Source: Nitrospirota bacterium (GTDB lineage: Bacteria; Nitrospirota; Nitrospiria; Nitrospirales; Nitrospiraceae). Taken from it: a stretch of 5,732 nucleotides of DNA. Below the pieces are notes generated by a model, which worked only from the letters and a program-made list of their open reading frames with translations, did not search any database and was not told where the DNA came from. This document shows positions 1 to 5,376 of this stretch, one piece after another. Both the position numbers and the translations under genes were made by a program. The stretch is from positions 1 through 5,732 of the forward strand of contig JACPZN010000007.1 of the NCBI GenBank assembly GCA_016195505.1. Direction: 5' to 3'. Numbering within the stretch: the first letter of the stretch is position 1; the number at the start of each line of letters is the position of its first letter.

Positions 1-1
1 G

Positions 2-316
2 CATCTCTGCGAGCAAAGCCTGGTCGGAGCTGAAATCCATGCTGCCGCGCTGCCGCTCTCCCCCGCACTGTTGGCCTACGCCAACGCCTCGCACACCGAT
101 CCCGCGACGCTGGCGTTGCAGGGCGGCGAAGACTATGAGCTGTTGTGGACCGTGTCACCATCCAAGTCTCGCCGATTGCACCACGCCGCGAGCCAGCTGG
201 GTCGGCGCGTGACATGCATCGGCGTGATCCGCTCGCAGCGGTTCGGGATACAGATGAAGTTCGATGACGGCAGGAGACGGCCGATCCCCATCACCAGCTA
301 CGAACATTTCCGCTGA
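2..316 (+). CDS. thiL: Thiamine-monophosphate kinase, C-terminal part (cut by left edge)
   Basis: ThiL phosphorylates thiamine monophosphate to thiamine diphosphate with ATP, the last step of thiamine cofactor synthesis in the cytoplasm. The visible frame gives 104 residues to a TGA at 314-316. The key signature is GGEDYELLWTV at about visible residues 41-51, matching the conserved GGEDYEL of the ThiL/PurM-like C-terminal domain. The preceding stretch (LCEQSLVGAEIHAAALPLSP) and the ending (YEHFR) also fit ThiL. The N-terminal ATP-binding half lies beyond the window, so no start can be given. An internal TTG at 71 is not a credible start, because ThiL-like sequence continues upstream of it. 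The stop overlaps the next gene's ATG by one base, suggesting translational coupling. The family call is firm; intactness of the missing half is unknown. Confidence 0.9.
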   Translation, partial: HLCEQSLVGAEIHAAALPLSPALLAYANASHTDPATLALQGGEDYELLWTVSPSKSRRLHHAASQLGRRVTCIGVIRSQRFGIQMKFDDGRRRPIPITSYEHFR

Positions 317-831
317 TGTCCGCTCCGAACAAACAGGCCTCCGCCGCACGCAACCGATCATTCCGAGCCCTGCTGCGCCAAGTGCTGCACTTACAAGAAT
401 CTCCGCAACGGACGGCGTTGGCCTTTGCCCTGGGCGTGTTCATTGCGTTCTCCCCCGCCTATGGCCTTCATACGGCAATGGTGGTGCTCTGCACCTGGCT
501 CTTCGGTCTCAATTTTGTGGCGCTGTTGGCCGGCGCCTTTGTCAACAATCCTTGGACCCTCATTCCGATTTTAGGGGCGACCTATTGGACCGGCGCGCTG
601 CTCTTGGGGCGTGCGGATACGCCGACCTTCGATTGGCATGACCTCAGTTTCTCCGGCATCTACCAGCAAGTTCTGCCCTATGCAGTTCCATTCGCACTTG
701 GTGGACTCGCTCTCAGTGTGATCGGAGCCCTGTTGGCCTACCCTGCCGCTTACCTGCTGATCCTCAGGTATCGTCCTCCAGTCCATGCACCCGTCGCTGA
801 ACCATTGCCGCCTCCTGATCGGGTGGGCTAA
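316..831 (+). CDS. DUF2062 family membrane protein
   Basis: This is a 171-residue protein of the DUF2062 family, whose function is not established. A basic N-terminus (residues 1-30, with RNRSFRALLRQ) precedes LQESPQRTALAFALGVFIAF, the typical DUF2062 opening. Hydrophobic segments lie at roughly 34-62, 64-95 and 118-150, and the family-typical NNPWTLIPI occurs at about 77-85. The C-terminus is proline-rich and probably cytoplasmic. An inner-membrane location is inferred from hydrophobicity. The ATG overlaps the thiL stop (TGATG) and no strong Shine-Dalgarno site is seen, so the start probably relies on translational coupling. The HD-protein gene begins 11 nt after its stop, consistent with a shared operon. 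Confidence 0.85.
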   Translation: MSAPNKQASAARNRSFRALLRQVLHLQESPQRTALAFALGVFIAFSPAYGLHTAMVVLCTWLFGLNFVALLAGAFVNNPWTLIPILGATYWTGALLLGRADTPTFDWHDLSFSGIYQQVLPYAVPFALGGLALSVIGALLAYPAAYLLILRYRPPVHAPVAEPLPPPDRVG

Positions 832-842
832 GATGCCCGCCT

Positions 843-2267
843 ATGATGATGGATCGGTTGGAACGGTCGAATGCACCCTATGACGGATCGGCGCTGATCG
901 CAGATCCCATTCACAAATATGTTTCCTTCACCGTTCCCTTCGCCGATCCGGATCCGCACGAACGCACCGAGAAGGACCTGATCGATTCACCCTGGGTTCA
1001 GCGGCTTCGGTACATCTACCAACTGCAAAGCGCCCGCTGGGTCTATCCCTCGGCCGAACATACCCGCTTCGTCCATTCGTTGGGCACAATGCACGTGGCC
1101 GGACGATTCGCCCGGCATCTCTATCCGTTCCTCCAGAAGGCCGTCAAAGATGTGCCCTCTGCCAACTATGTCGAAGAACTCCTGCGCGTGACCGCCCTGG
1201 TCCACGATATCGGACACGGTCCGTTCTGCCACTTTTTCGACGACAATTATCTCCATGGGTTTCACCTCACGCATGAAAAGCTGGGACAGATCATTATTCG
1301 AGAGTATCTGGGACCCCTCATCAGGAAAATTCGCCGAAGCCCGTCGGGGCCCTTTGCAAAGGGAGAAGAACTGAACCCGGACCAGATCGCCCACCTGATC
1401 CTGAAAGAAAAAGGAAAAGATAATTCGCGCCTTCCCCGCTGGCTGAACATGCTCCAACCGGTCATCTCCGGCAGCTACACCGGGGACAACCTGGACTATG
1501 TCTTGCGGGATTCGTACATGTGCGGTGTGGCAGTGGGTCCGGTTGATCTGACGCGACTGATCCACTACACCATCGTGACCGAGAAGGGCTTTACGATTCA
1601 CAAGACCGGCCTGCCAGCGCTACAGATGTTCCTCAACACCAGGATGTACCTCTACTCCAATGTGTACTTCCACCGCACCACCAGAGCTATCGACATCCAT
1701 CTGCGCGACATTTTCGGCGAGACCATGAAGCTGCTCTTTCCCCACGACCCGCGCAAGCATATGGATGACTATCTTGCCCTCACAGATTGGTCGCTCCTGG
1801 AAAAAGTCCGAAGCTGGAAGCGGACGCGCCAAAAAGCACTCCGCCGACTGGGGGATGAATGGGGACGGATTCTGGACCGCGACGTAAAGTGGAAGATGGC
1901 TTACAGCACGGTGTTGAAGGAAAAAGGGCAGGAGCGCGGCATGGCGTTCCCCAGCCATCAGCACTTCGAGCAGCAAATCGCGAAAGAGTTGCCGAAAGAA
2001 CTAAAGGGCCTGGAATTTCGTGTGGACATGGCCCCATTGGATCCCAGGCCGGATCCAAAAGATCGCCGCGGCAATCCGTTATATGTCTATGACCCGGGGA
2101 CGGGACAGGTCTCGACCGAGCCGCTAGAAGAATTCTTGGATCTCCTGCCCACTAGGCTCGTCCAATTTCGTATCTATTCGCTCGACCATGCCCACGACGC
2201 AGCCCTTTCCCGCGCCGCGGCGACCGTTCTCAACAAGACCCCCTCGAGTCTCGAATCAAATTACTAG
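843..2267 (+). CDS. HD-superfamily phosphohydrolase (dNTPase/COG1078-like)
   Basis: This 474-residue protein resembles the COG1078 HD phosphohydrolases related to dGTP triphosphohydrolases, metal-dependent cytoplasmic enzymes that act on nucleotides. The metal-site residues are visible in order: H78 in HTRFVHSLG (73-81), H121-D122 in LVHDIGHGPF, and D218 in NLDYVLRDS (216-224). The QRLRYIYQLQSARWVYPS stretch (53-70) before the first histidine motif is also characteristic. The C-terminal half (about 280-474) is charged and helical and less recognisable. Substrate cannot be assigned: it could be a dNTPase or another nucleotide phosphohydrolase. Three ATG codons lie in tandem (843, 846, 849), none with a well-placed Shine-Dalgarno site, so the start is uncertain by 1-2 codons. 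It follows the DUF2062 gene by 11 nt and converges on the 2328-3101 gene. Confidence 0.88.
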   Translation: MMMDRLERSNAPYDGSALIADPIHKYVSFTVPFADPDPHERTEKDLIDSPWVQRLRYIYQLQSARWVYPSAEHTRFVHSLGTMHVAGRFARHLYPFLQKAVKDVPSANYVEELLRVTALVHDIGHGPFCHFFDDNYLHGFHLTHEKLGQIIIREYLGPLIRKIRRSPSGPFAKGEELNPDQIAHLILKEKGKDNSRLPRWLNMLQPVISGSYTGDNLDYVLRDSYMCGVAVGPVDLTRLIHYTIVTEKGFTIHKTGLPALQMFLNTRMYLYSNVYFHRTTRAIDIHLRDIFGETMKLLFPHDPRKHMDDYLALTDWSLLEKVRSWKRTRQKALRRLGDEWGRILDRDVKWKMAYSTVLKEKGQERGMAFPSHQHFEQQIAKELPKELKGLEFRVDMAPLDPRPDPKDRRGNPLYVYDPGTGQVSTEPLEEFLDLLPTRLVQFRIYSLDHAHDAALSRAAATVLNKTPSSLESNY

Positions 2268-2327
2268 ACGGCTGACAGACATCTTCCTCATACAGATGTG
2301 GTGGGACTACGCGCAGAGTCGGAGAGA

Positions 2328-3101
2328 TTAGGCGGGGACGTTCAACGGCAGGTTTTTCATCAAATGGGCTTTTTTGGTTTTCATGACTTCCCGTTGCTCA
2401 TTCGACGGGAAATGGGCACCGCGCTTCGTCGTGGGAAACCGGTTGTCGAATCGCTCGATGGCCTCAAGCGCTTCTGCGTCTTCCCCTGCCCGAATCAGGA
2501 GCTGCATGAGGCGGAGATAGGCCGGGACCAAAAGCATGAGATGCCGAACTTCCTTCGCCGCCTCAGTCACATAGCGATATCCCGAAATTGATACTTCTTG
2601 ATTAACCTTTTCATAGCAGAGCGCCTCGATCATATGAACCGCAAGACGATCCGTTTCTGCGCTGATGCTGCGTTCCCACTGCCCGTTCACTAAGGCGCGT
2701 AATTCTTCGACGGTCAGTTGGACGCCGCCTTTCCGCCGTCCTCGACTCGACCGCAACCGTTCCAGAACCCCTCTCGCTTCCAACCATCCCCCGTACAGGC
2801 CGACCAACACGCCAAGACAAGGAACCGGTCTCTTACATTTCCCACTGAGGGGAGAAAATCCTTTTTTCGCGACCTGCGACGGCGAGAAGACCAATCCGTT
2901 CGACCCGGAACAGACGTCACAGACGTGATCAACATCCGGAGTGACATAGACATACATACGAGTGCCTGAGCGATCGAAAATATCGATGGCCAGGATGCGG
3001 CCGGCCATGATTTGCATTTGATAGTACTGCCACAGCACCAAGAGGCCAAGAATGGCCACTAAGTACATCGTGATATCTGGAAAATGAAGCTCTCCAAACA
3101 T
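2328..3101 (-). CDS. Membrane-anchored protein of unknown function with Cys4 motif and TPR-like C-terminus
   Basis: This 257-residue protein has no assignable function. One hydrophobic segment near the N-terminus (about residues 10-25, ITMYLVAILGLLVLWQ) probably anchors it in the membrane. Next comes a four-cysteine arrangement: C61 and C64 (CDVC), C89 and C95 (CKRPVPC), with SPLSGKC between the pairs and GLYGGW just after (101-106). This looks like a zinc-ribbon-type site, which is an inference. A basic linker (about 118-125) leads to an all-helical C-terminal half. There, about residues 170-213 resemble a tetratricopeptide-type helical hairpin (PAYLRLMQLLIRAGEDAEAL). The start is well supported by GGAGGGA just upstream of the ATG. 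From memory, similar proteins occur in Nitrospira-type genomes, which I cannot check here. It converges on the HD gene, leaving only 60 nt between the stops. Confidence 0.8.
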   Translation of the reverse strand: MFGELHFPDITMYLVAILGLLVLWQYYQMQIMAGRILAIDIFDRSGTRMYVYVTPDVDHVCDVCSGSNGLVFSPSQVAKKGFSPLSGKCKRPVPCLGVLVGLYGGWLEARGVLERLRSSRGRRKGGVQLTVEELRALVNGQWERSISAETDRLAVHMIEALCYEKVNQEVSISGYRYVTEAAKEVRHLMLLVPAYLRLMQLLIRAGEDAEALEAIERFDNRFPTTKRGAHFPSNEQREVMKTKKAHLMKNLPLNVPA

Positions 3102-3106
3102 AGCTC

Positions 3107-3111
3107 CCTCC
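3107..3111 (-). promoter_or_regulatory. Shine-Dalgarno site of the Cys4 membrane protein gene
   Basis: Read on the minus strand, GGAGG is followed by GAGCT and then the ATG at 3101. The 5-nt spacing is near optimal and fixes the start of this gene. Confidence 0.8.
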
Positions 3112-3332
3112 GGGAAACCTTACTCCACTTGTGTATTGAGAATACCAGCGACCATGTGGATCGCCTAAAGAATTCTCTATTTTCTCAAACGGGTACCGCA
3201 CCCGATCTGTCCTGAATCCAAAGCTCGCCCCTCTCTCAGCCCTCCCACAACTGTAGTCTTACCGTTCCCGTGCGGAACTGGCAGGGATCATGCACTGATT
3301 GCCCCAGACAGCCTTGTCAGCTGAGACCCAAG

Positions 3333-3338
3333 AGGAGG
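3333..3338 (+). promoter_or_regulatory. Shine-Dalgarno site of the small exported protein gene
   Basis: AGGAGG sits 6 nt before the ATG at 3345. This decides the start. The reading frame stays open back to a possible ATG-less start near 3270, but that extension would place a cysteine-rich, non-hydrophobic stretch in front of an otherwise good signal peptide. Confidence 0.85.
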
Positions 3339-3344
3339 CACGCC

Positions 3345-3770
3345 ATGACGTTTACAGGGAAACTCGCGTTAATCATCGTCGCACTTTCCATCTGGTTGGC
3401 GATTCCGTCCTACGCCCAACTCGGAGGAGGACAGCAGGATGCAGCGAAAATCTTGAACAATATGCCCCCTGACCTGCTCGCGAAAGTGCAGTCGTTAGCA
3501 CAGATGCTTCAACAGGGAATCAAGGACGGCAAACTAACGGATGAAGAGGTCAAACAGGGGATGATGTCCGGACATCTGGGAGAGAAGCTGAAACAGTTGA
3601 GCCCGGAGGCAGGGCAACTCCTCGAGGAAATCAGCGACGCCTCGAAGCAAGGCAACGGTGGTGTGAGGGACGGGCAGATCAACCCCTATCACACCGTTTT
3701 TATCCTCTGCAGAACGATCGGCAGAAGTGTCAAGTTAAGCAACGACCCCATCACCCGACTCGTGCCGTGA
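3345..3770 (+). CDS. Small exported protein of unknown function
   Basis: This 141-residue protein has a Sec-type signal peptide: K6, a hydrophobic core at about 7-20 (LALIIVALSIWLAI) and a likely cleavage after S22-Y23-A24, before Q25. The mature part to about residue 102 is polar and helix-prone (NNMPPDLLAKVQSLAQMLQQ, then DGKLTDEEVKQGMMSGHLGE). It has no cysteines and no motif I recognise. The last 40 or so residues change character: they are glycine-rich, then contain NPYHTVFILC and a basic end. That tail may be natural or the result of an old frameshift. I checked the other two frames across it and found no convincing alternative end. A periplasmic location is inferred. The start is set by AGGAGG at 3333-3338. 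It is divergent from the Cys4 membrane protein gene, and a functional link is possible but unproven. Confidence 0.75.
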   Translation: MTFTGKLALIIVALSIWLAIPSYAQLGGGQQDAAKILNNMPPDLLAKVQSLAQMLQQGIKDGKLTDEEVKQGMMSGHLGEKLKQLSPEAGQLLEEISDASKQGNGGVRDGQINPYHTVFILCRTIGRSVKLSNDPITRLVP

Positions 3771-3915
3771 GTGTGGCTGGGTCAGCGGATGCACCGGCCT
3801 ATGTGGATAGGGGGAGTGAGCGGATGAATCGTTTCCTGGACCCGTTTTCTGTGCGGCATGGCGTGGTTGTCGATCAAGCGAGCGGCAGAGAGGCTTGGAG
3901 GGAAAGAGGGGTTAG
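3771..3915. other. Gap with no supported gene
   Basis: These 145 nt lie between two convergent genes. A 31-codon open frame (ATG 3824, TAA 3917-3919) has a GGGGAG stretch 7 nt upstream, but its product resembles nothing I know. No stem-loop with a T-tract was found, so no terminator can be named. Confidence 0.5.
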
Positions 3916-4116
3916 TTAACGGCTGCGTTTGGCGATAAGTTCCCTGACGGCTGGGACAAGTTCGTTGGGAATTTCCATCACCGTTTGGGTTTTGTCCTCC
4001 GCAGCGGCTTCGTCTTCGGCGACTGCTTCATCCTCTGTCTGTGCTTCGTAATGCGCCAACACACGACGAACCCTGGCTTCATCCCAACCCGGGGGGAATT
4101 TGCCTGGTGTTTTCAT
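3916..4116 (-). CDS. Antitoxin-like small acidic protein, partner of the adjacent broken toxin gene
   Basis: This intact 66-residue protein has the order KFPPGWDEARVRRVLAHYE (6-24), an acidic repeat EDEAVAEDEAAAED (28-41) and a C-terminal MEIPNELVPAVRELIAKR (47-64). From memory this is a widespread family of small proteins encoded directly after a short DUF4258/BrnT-like toxin, and presumed to neutralise it. That same partner is found here immediately upstream, but broken. The ATG is supported by GGAGG at 4124-4128, 7 nt upstream, which lies inside the remains of the toxin gene's 3' end. The antitoxin role is inferred from family memory and gene pairing. With the toxin broken, it would now be an orphan, possibly kept for autoregulation or to guard against related toxins. 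Confidence 0.7.
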   Translation of the reverse strand: MKTPGKFPPGWDEARVRRVLAHYEAQTEDEAVAEDEAAAEDKTQTVMEIPNELVPAVRELIAKRSR

Positions 4117-4117
4117 G

Positions 4118-4336
4118 ATTTTTCCTCCGTCGTCTCCGGTAGACCATCACCGGCACATAGATCACACGCAAGTAACGGCCTGCCCGAGTTTAGCCAATAG
4201 CGACTCTCGATCCCTCGCGCCCTGGCCGATCCTCTCCCGGGGCTCTCAACACATCTTCAACCTCACCCTCGTCCACGGCATGACCATAGATGTGCGGCGA
4301 GCCGGTCGCCGGGTCAAGATAGAATCGGATGTTCAT
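4118..4336 (-). pseudogene. Broken small toxin gene (DUF4258/BrnT-like), nonsense codon plus internal deletion
   Basis: From the ATG at 4336 the frame reads 48 codons (MNIRFYLDPATGSPHIYGHA, then VDEGEVEDVLRAPGEDRPGR, then EGSRVAIG) and stops at TAA (4190-4192). Past the stop the same frame continues as TRAGRYLRVIYVP, then VMV, then YRRRRRKN, ending at the antitoxin start. In intact relatives, as I remember them, VAIG is followed by Gln and then T-x-A-G-R-Y-L. After the VIYVP strand comes a stretch of about 20 residues including a VITAY-type strand, and then an Arg-rich tail. The TAA is thus best read as a CAA-to-TAA change, and the short VMV join as an in-frame deletion of the last strand. 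Intact members are small RelE-fold-like proteins, presumed toxins. Here the truncated 48-residue product should be inactive. The AAGGG directly abutting the ATG is too close to be a good ribosome binding site. Confidence 0.75.
4124..4128 (-). promoter_or_regulatory. Shine-Dalgarno site of the antitoxin-like gene
   Basis: On the minus strand GGAGG is followed by AAAAATC and ATG (4116). It overlaps the Arg/Lys-rich codons that end the toxin frame, so the antitoxin kept its own ribosome binding site after the toxin decayed. Confidence 0.75.
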
Positions 4337-4364
4337 CCCTTAGACGTCCCATTAAAATGCCCGC

Positions 4365-4451
4365 TCATGTTCCCTTCTCTGCGGTCTCGCCGAGATCGTT
4401 TACGATAAGCCTGAACTGTTCCAGCGCGGCTTCGAGGTCGTCGTCGATTTC
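4365..4451 (-). pseudogene. Relic of a second hsdM 3' end
   Basis: A 28-codon stretch ending in TGA (4365-4367) encodes the C-terminus of a type I restriction-modification methyltransferase. It includes DDLEAALEQFRLI followed by VNDLG, against DDLEAALEQFRLI and ANDLG in the HsdM at the right edge. Nineteen of the first 21 residues agree. There is no start codon, and the frame is closed upstream by TAG at 4476-4478, so this is a fragment, not a gene. Its stop lies 28 nt before the toxin ATG. It therefore probably marks an older arrangement in which the toxin-antitoxin pair directly followed an hsdM gene. Confidence 0.8.
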
Positions 4452-4452
4452 C
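4389..4452. repeat. Imperfect direct repeat, copy 1 (hsdM 3' end)
   Basis: This 64-nt block aligns without gaps to 5404-5467, with 50 of 64 bases identical by my count. Longest shared runs are CTGAACTGTTC and AGGTCGTCG. The repeat is coding in origin (minus strand, HsdM C-terminus) and flanks the fic/small-protein pair on its left side. Confidence 0.75.
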
Positions 4453-4548
4453 GAGTAAAGAAATGGTGACTGACACTAGCGAACTGCTCACACGCTCAGG
4501 AAAAGACTCCCGACCCTTTGCTCTCAACCAGACGCAGGGAATAGACCA

Positions 4549-4557
4549 TGCTATACT
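4549..4557 (+). promoter_or_regulatory. Extended -10 promoter, probably giving a leaderless mRNA
   Basis: TG-C-TATACT is an extended -10 element differing from TATAAT at one base. The -35 position (about 4529-4534, CAGACG) matches poorly, as is common with extended -10 promoters. Transcription would be expected to start about 7 nt downstream, at or next to the ATG at 4564. No Shine-Dalgarno site precedes that ATG, so a leaderless transcript is the simplest reading. The promoter assignment is inferred from pattern only. Confidence 0.5.
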
Positions 4558-4563
4558 GTGCCT

Positions 4564-4764
4564 ATGATTAAACGGACCCTGAACAAAACCAATCCTTACC
4601 TCGCCGACCCTGCCAAGCGCCGTGCCATGTTTCAGATGGCCGTATATACTTCCACGGACATTGAAGGCGTCAAACTCACCTCATCCGACTTGAGCGCGCG
4701 AATCAGAACCCCTCGCCGCATTAGCTCCCGTGAATCTGCAAAGTCCTCTCGATCACCACAGTAA
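4564..4764 (+). CDS. Small protein with Fic-inhibitory-type motif, candidate trans-antitoxin of Fic
   Basis: This 66-residue protein has NPYLADPAKRR (10-20), a short helical stretch (MFQMAVY) and then S30-T-D-I-E34-G35, followed by VKLTSSDL and a Ser/Arg-rich tail. S30xxxE34G35 fits the inhibitory helix consensus (S/T)xxxE(G/N) by which class I antitoxins such as VbhA, or built-in helices of class II and III Fic proteins, block ATP binding through the Glu. The surrounding pattern (hydrophobic helix, motif, then a Thr/Ser/Asp-rich turn) also resembles VbhA as I remember it. The neighbouring Fic lacks an internal copy. Small proteins with NPYL.DP and S..IEG are also known to me as unassigned hypotheticals, so the role is inferred. 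I prefer ATG 4564 over GTG 4558 because the predicted transcription start falls at 4564. Its last 14 or so codons overlap the fic 3' end on the opposite strand. Confidence 0.6.
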   Translation: MIKRTLNKTNPYLADPAKRRAMFQMAVYTSTDIEGVKLTSSDLSARIRTPRRISSRESAKSSRSPQ

Positions 4765-5371
4765 ATAGTTTCGCCATCGGTTCATAATTGTGGTCCAAGC
4801 CAGCTTGCACCGCAGCAAAATATTCCTGCCGTTTTCGACCTGATAGTTTGTCAAAGTACAGGGCCGGCAATCCCGCTTGCAGTCCCATGATCACAGCCAG
4901 AATTCTCGCAACTCGACCATTGCCCTCGCGGAAGGGATGAATCAGCACCAACTCCACGTGAACCTCTGCTAGACCCGTAGCGAGGCGCTCAATCGATCCC
5001 GAGCGACAAGGCGTATGACGCTTGAGCGGACCATCTTCGAATTCGGCCATCAGTTTAGGGATCTGCGCAGCCGCAGCAAACGTGAAGGAGTCCTTCTTTA
5101 CGTTCACCTGGCGATACTTTCCCGCCCAAAGATAAATCCGCCCCAACCAGAGTCGATGAATCTGGCAAATATCTGTGGCAGTAAATCGATGATCACTGTC
5201 ATAGAGACCTGCCAGCTCTTCGAGCACGCGCACCTGTTCGTGCCCTTCAATTCGGTCCATCTCACGCTTGCTCGTGATACCAAGAAGATTCTTCAGCACG
5301 CGACGGCGAGAGCCAGGCTCGAACTGATCCTCGTCAAGGTCAGAAGTGTCGTAGCGATCTTTCTTGCGCAT
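4721..5371 (-). CDS. fic: Fic-domain protein (Fic/DOC family, probable AMP-transferase)
   Basis: This 216-residue protein carries the complete Fic active-site motif HPFREGNGRVAR at 145-156. H145 is the catalytic base, E149 the metal ligand, and G150-N151-G152-R153 with R156 bind phosphate. The target-docking flap before it (GKYRQVNVKKDSFTFAAAAQ, 84-103) is also intact. Such enzymes usually transfer AMP from ATP to a hydroxyl side chain of a target protein. The target here is unknown. Scanning the whole chain for (S/T)xxxE(G/N) gives no match: T33...E37 is followed by Met, T132...E136 by Val and T204...E208 by Arg. Built-in auto-inhibition is therefore not evident. It starts 5 nt after the hsdM stop with only a weak ribosome site, so coupled translation is likely. 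Fic genes inside type I restriction operons are a known arrangement. Its 3' end overlaps the convergent small gene by 44 nt. Confidence 0.9.
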   Translation of the reverse strand: MRKKDRYDTSDLDEDQFEPGSRRRVLKNLLGITSKREMDRIEGHEQVRVLEELAGLYDSDHRFTATDICQIHRLWLGRIYLWAGKYRQVNVKKDSFTFAAAAQIPKLMAEFEDGPLKRHTPCRSGSIERLATGLAEVHVELVLIHPFREGNGRVARILAVIMGLQAGLPALYFDKLSGRKRQEYFAAVQAGLDHNYEPMAKLFTVVIERTLQIHGS

Positions 5372-5376
5372 ACCAA

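Larger units (their letters stand above)
3102..3344. promoter_or_regulatory. Divergent intergenic region, promoters for both flanking genes
   Basis: This 243-nt spacer separates two divergent genes and must contain promoters for both, unless the plus-strand start is further upstream. I see no convincing -35/-10 pair in either direction. Short symmetric elements are present: GTATT-GAG-AATAC at 3133-3145, CGGGT-ACCGC-ACCCG at 3190-3204 and GTTCC-CGTGC-GGAAC at 3264-3278. Each has a 5-bp stem and no following T-tract, so they are not terminators. The first could be an operator for the minus-strand gene, but this length of symmetry also arises by chance. Confidence 0.4.

Noticed and set aside
987..1601. 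204-codon minus-strand open frame
   Set aside because: It is fully antisense to the HD phosphohydrolase, whose metal motifs are unmistakable. This is a by-product of GC-rich codon use.
2279..2299. ACATCT-N9-AGATGT hairpin between the convergent genes at 2267 and 2328
   Set aside because: The stem is only 6 bp and AT-rich, with no T-tract in either direction, so it is not a credible terminator.
2298..2591. 97-codon plus-strand open frame
   Set aside because: It lies antisense within the 257-residue Cys4 protein gene, which has a membrane segment, ordered motif and strong ribosome site. The plus-strand product shows no recognisable features.
3270..3344. 25-codon N-terminal extension of the small exported protein
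   Set aside because: It would bury the signal peptide, and AGGAGG at 3333-3338 is ideally spaced for the ATG at 3345.
3824..3919. 31-codon open frame with an upstream GGGGAG stretch
   Set aside because: The product (begins MNRFLDPFSVRHG) matches no family I know, and it abuts the stop of the antitoxin-like gene. Length and purine content alone are not enough support.
4333..4527. 64-codon minus-strand open frame
   Set aside because: It reads the hsdM relic in the wrong frame (Arg-rich, low complexity). The meaningful frame is the one giving DDLEAALEQFRLI and stopping at 4365.
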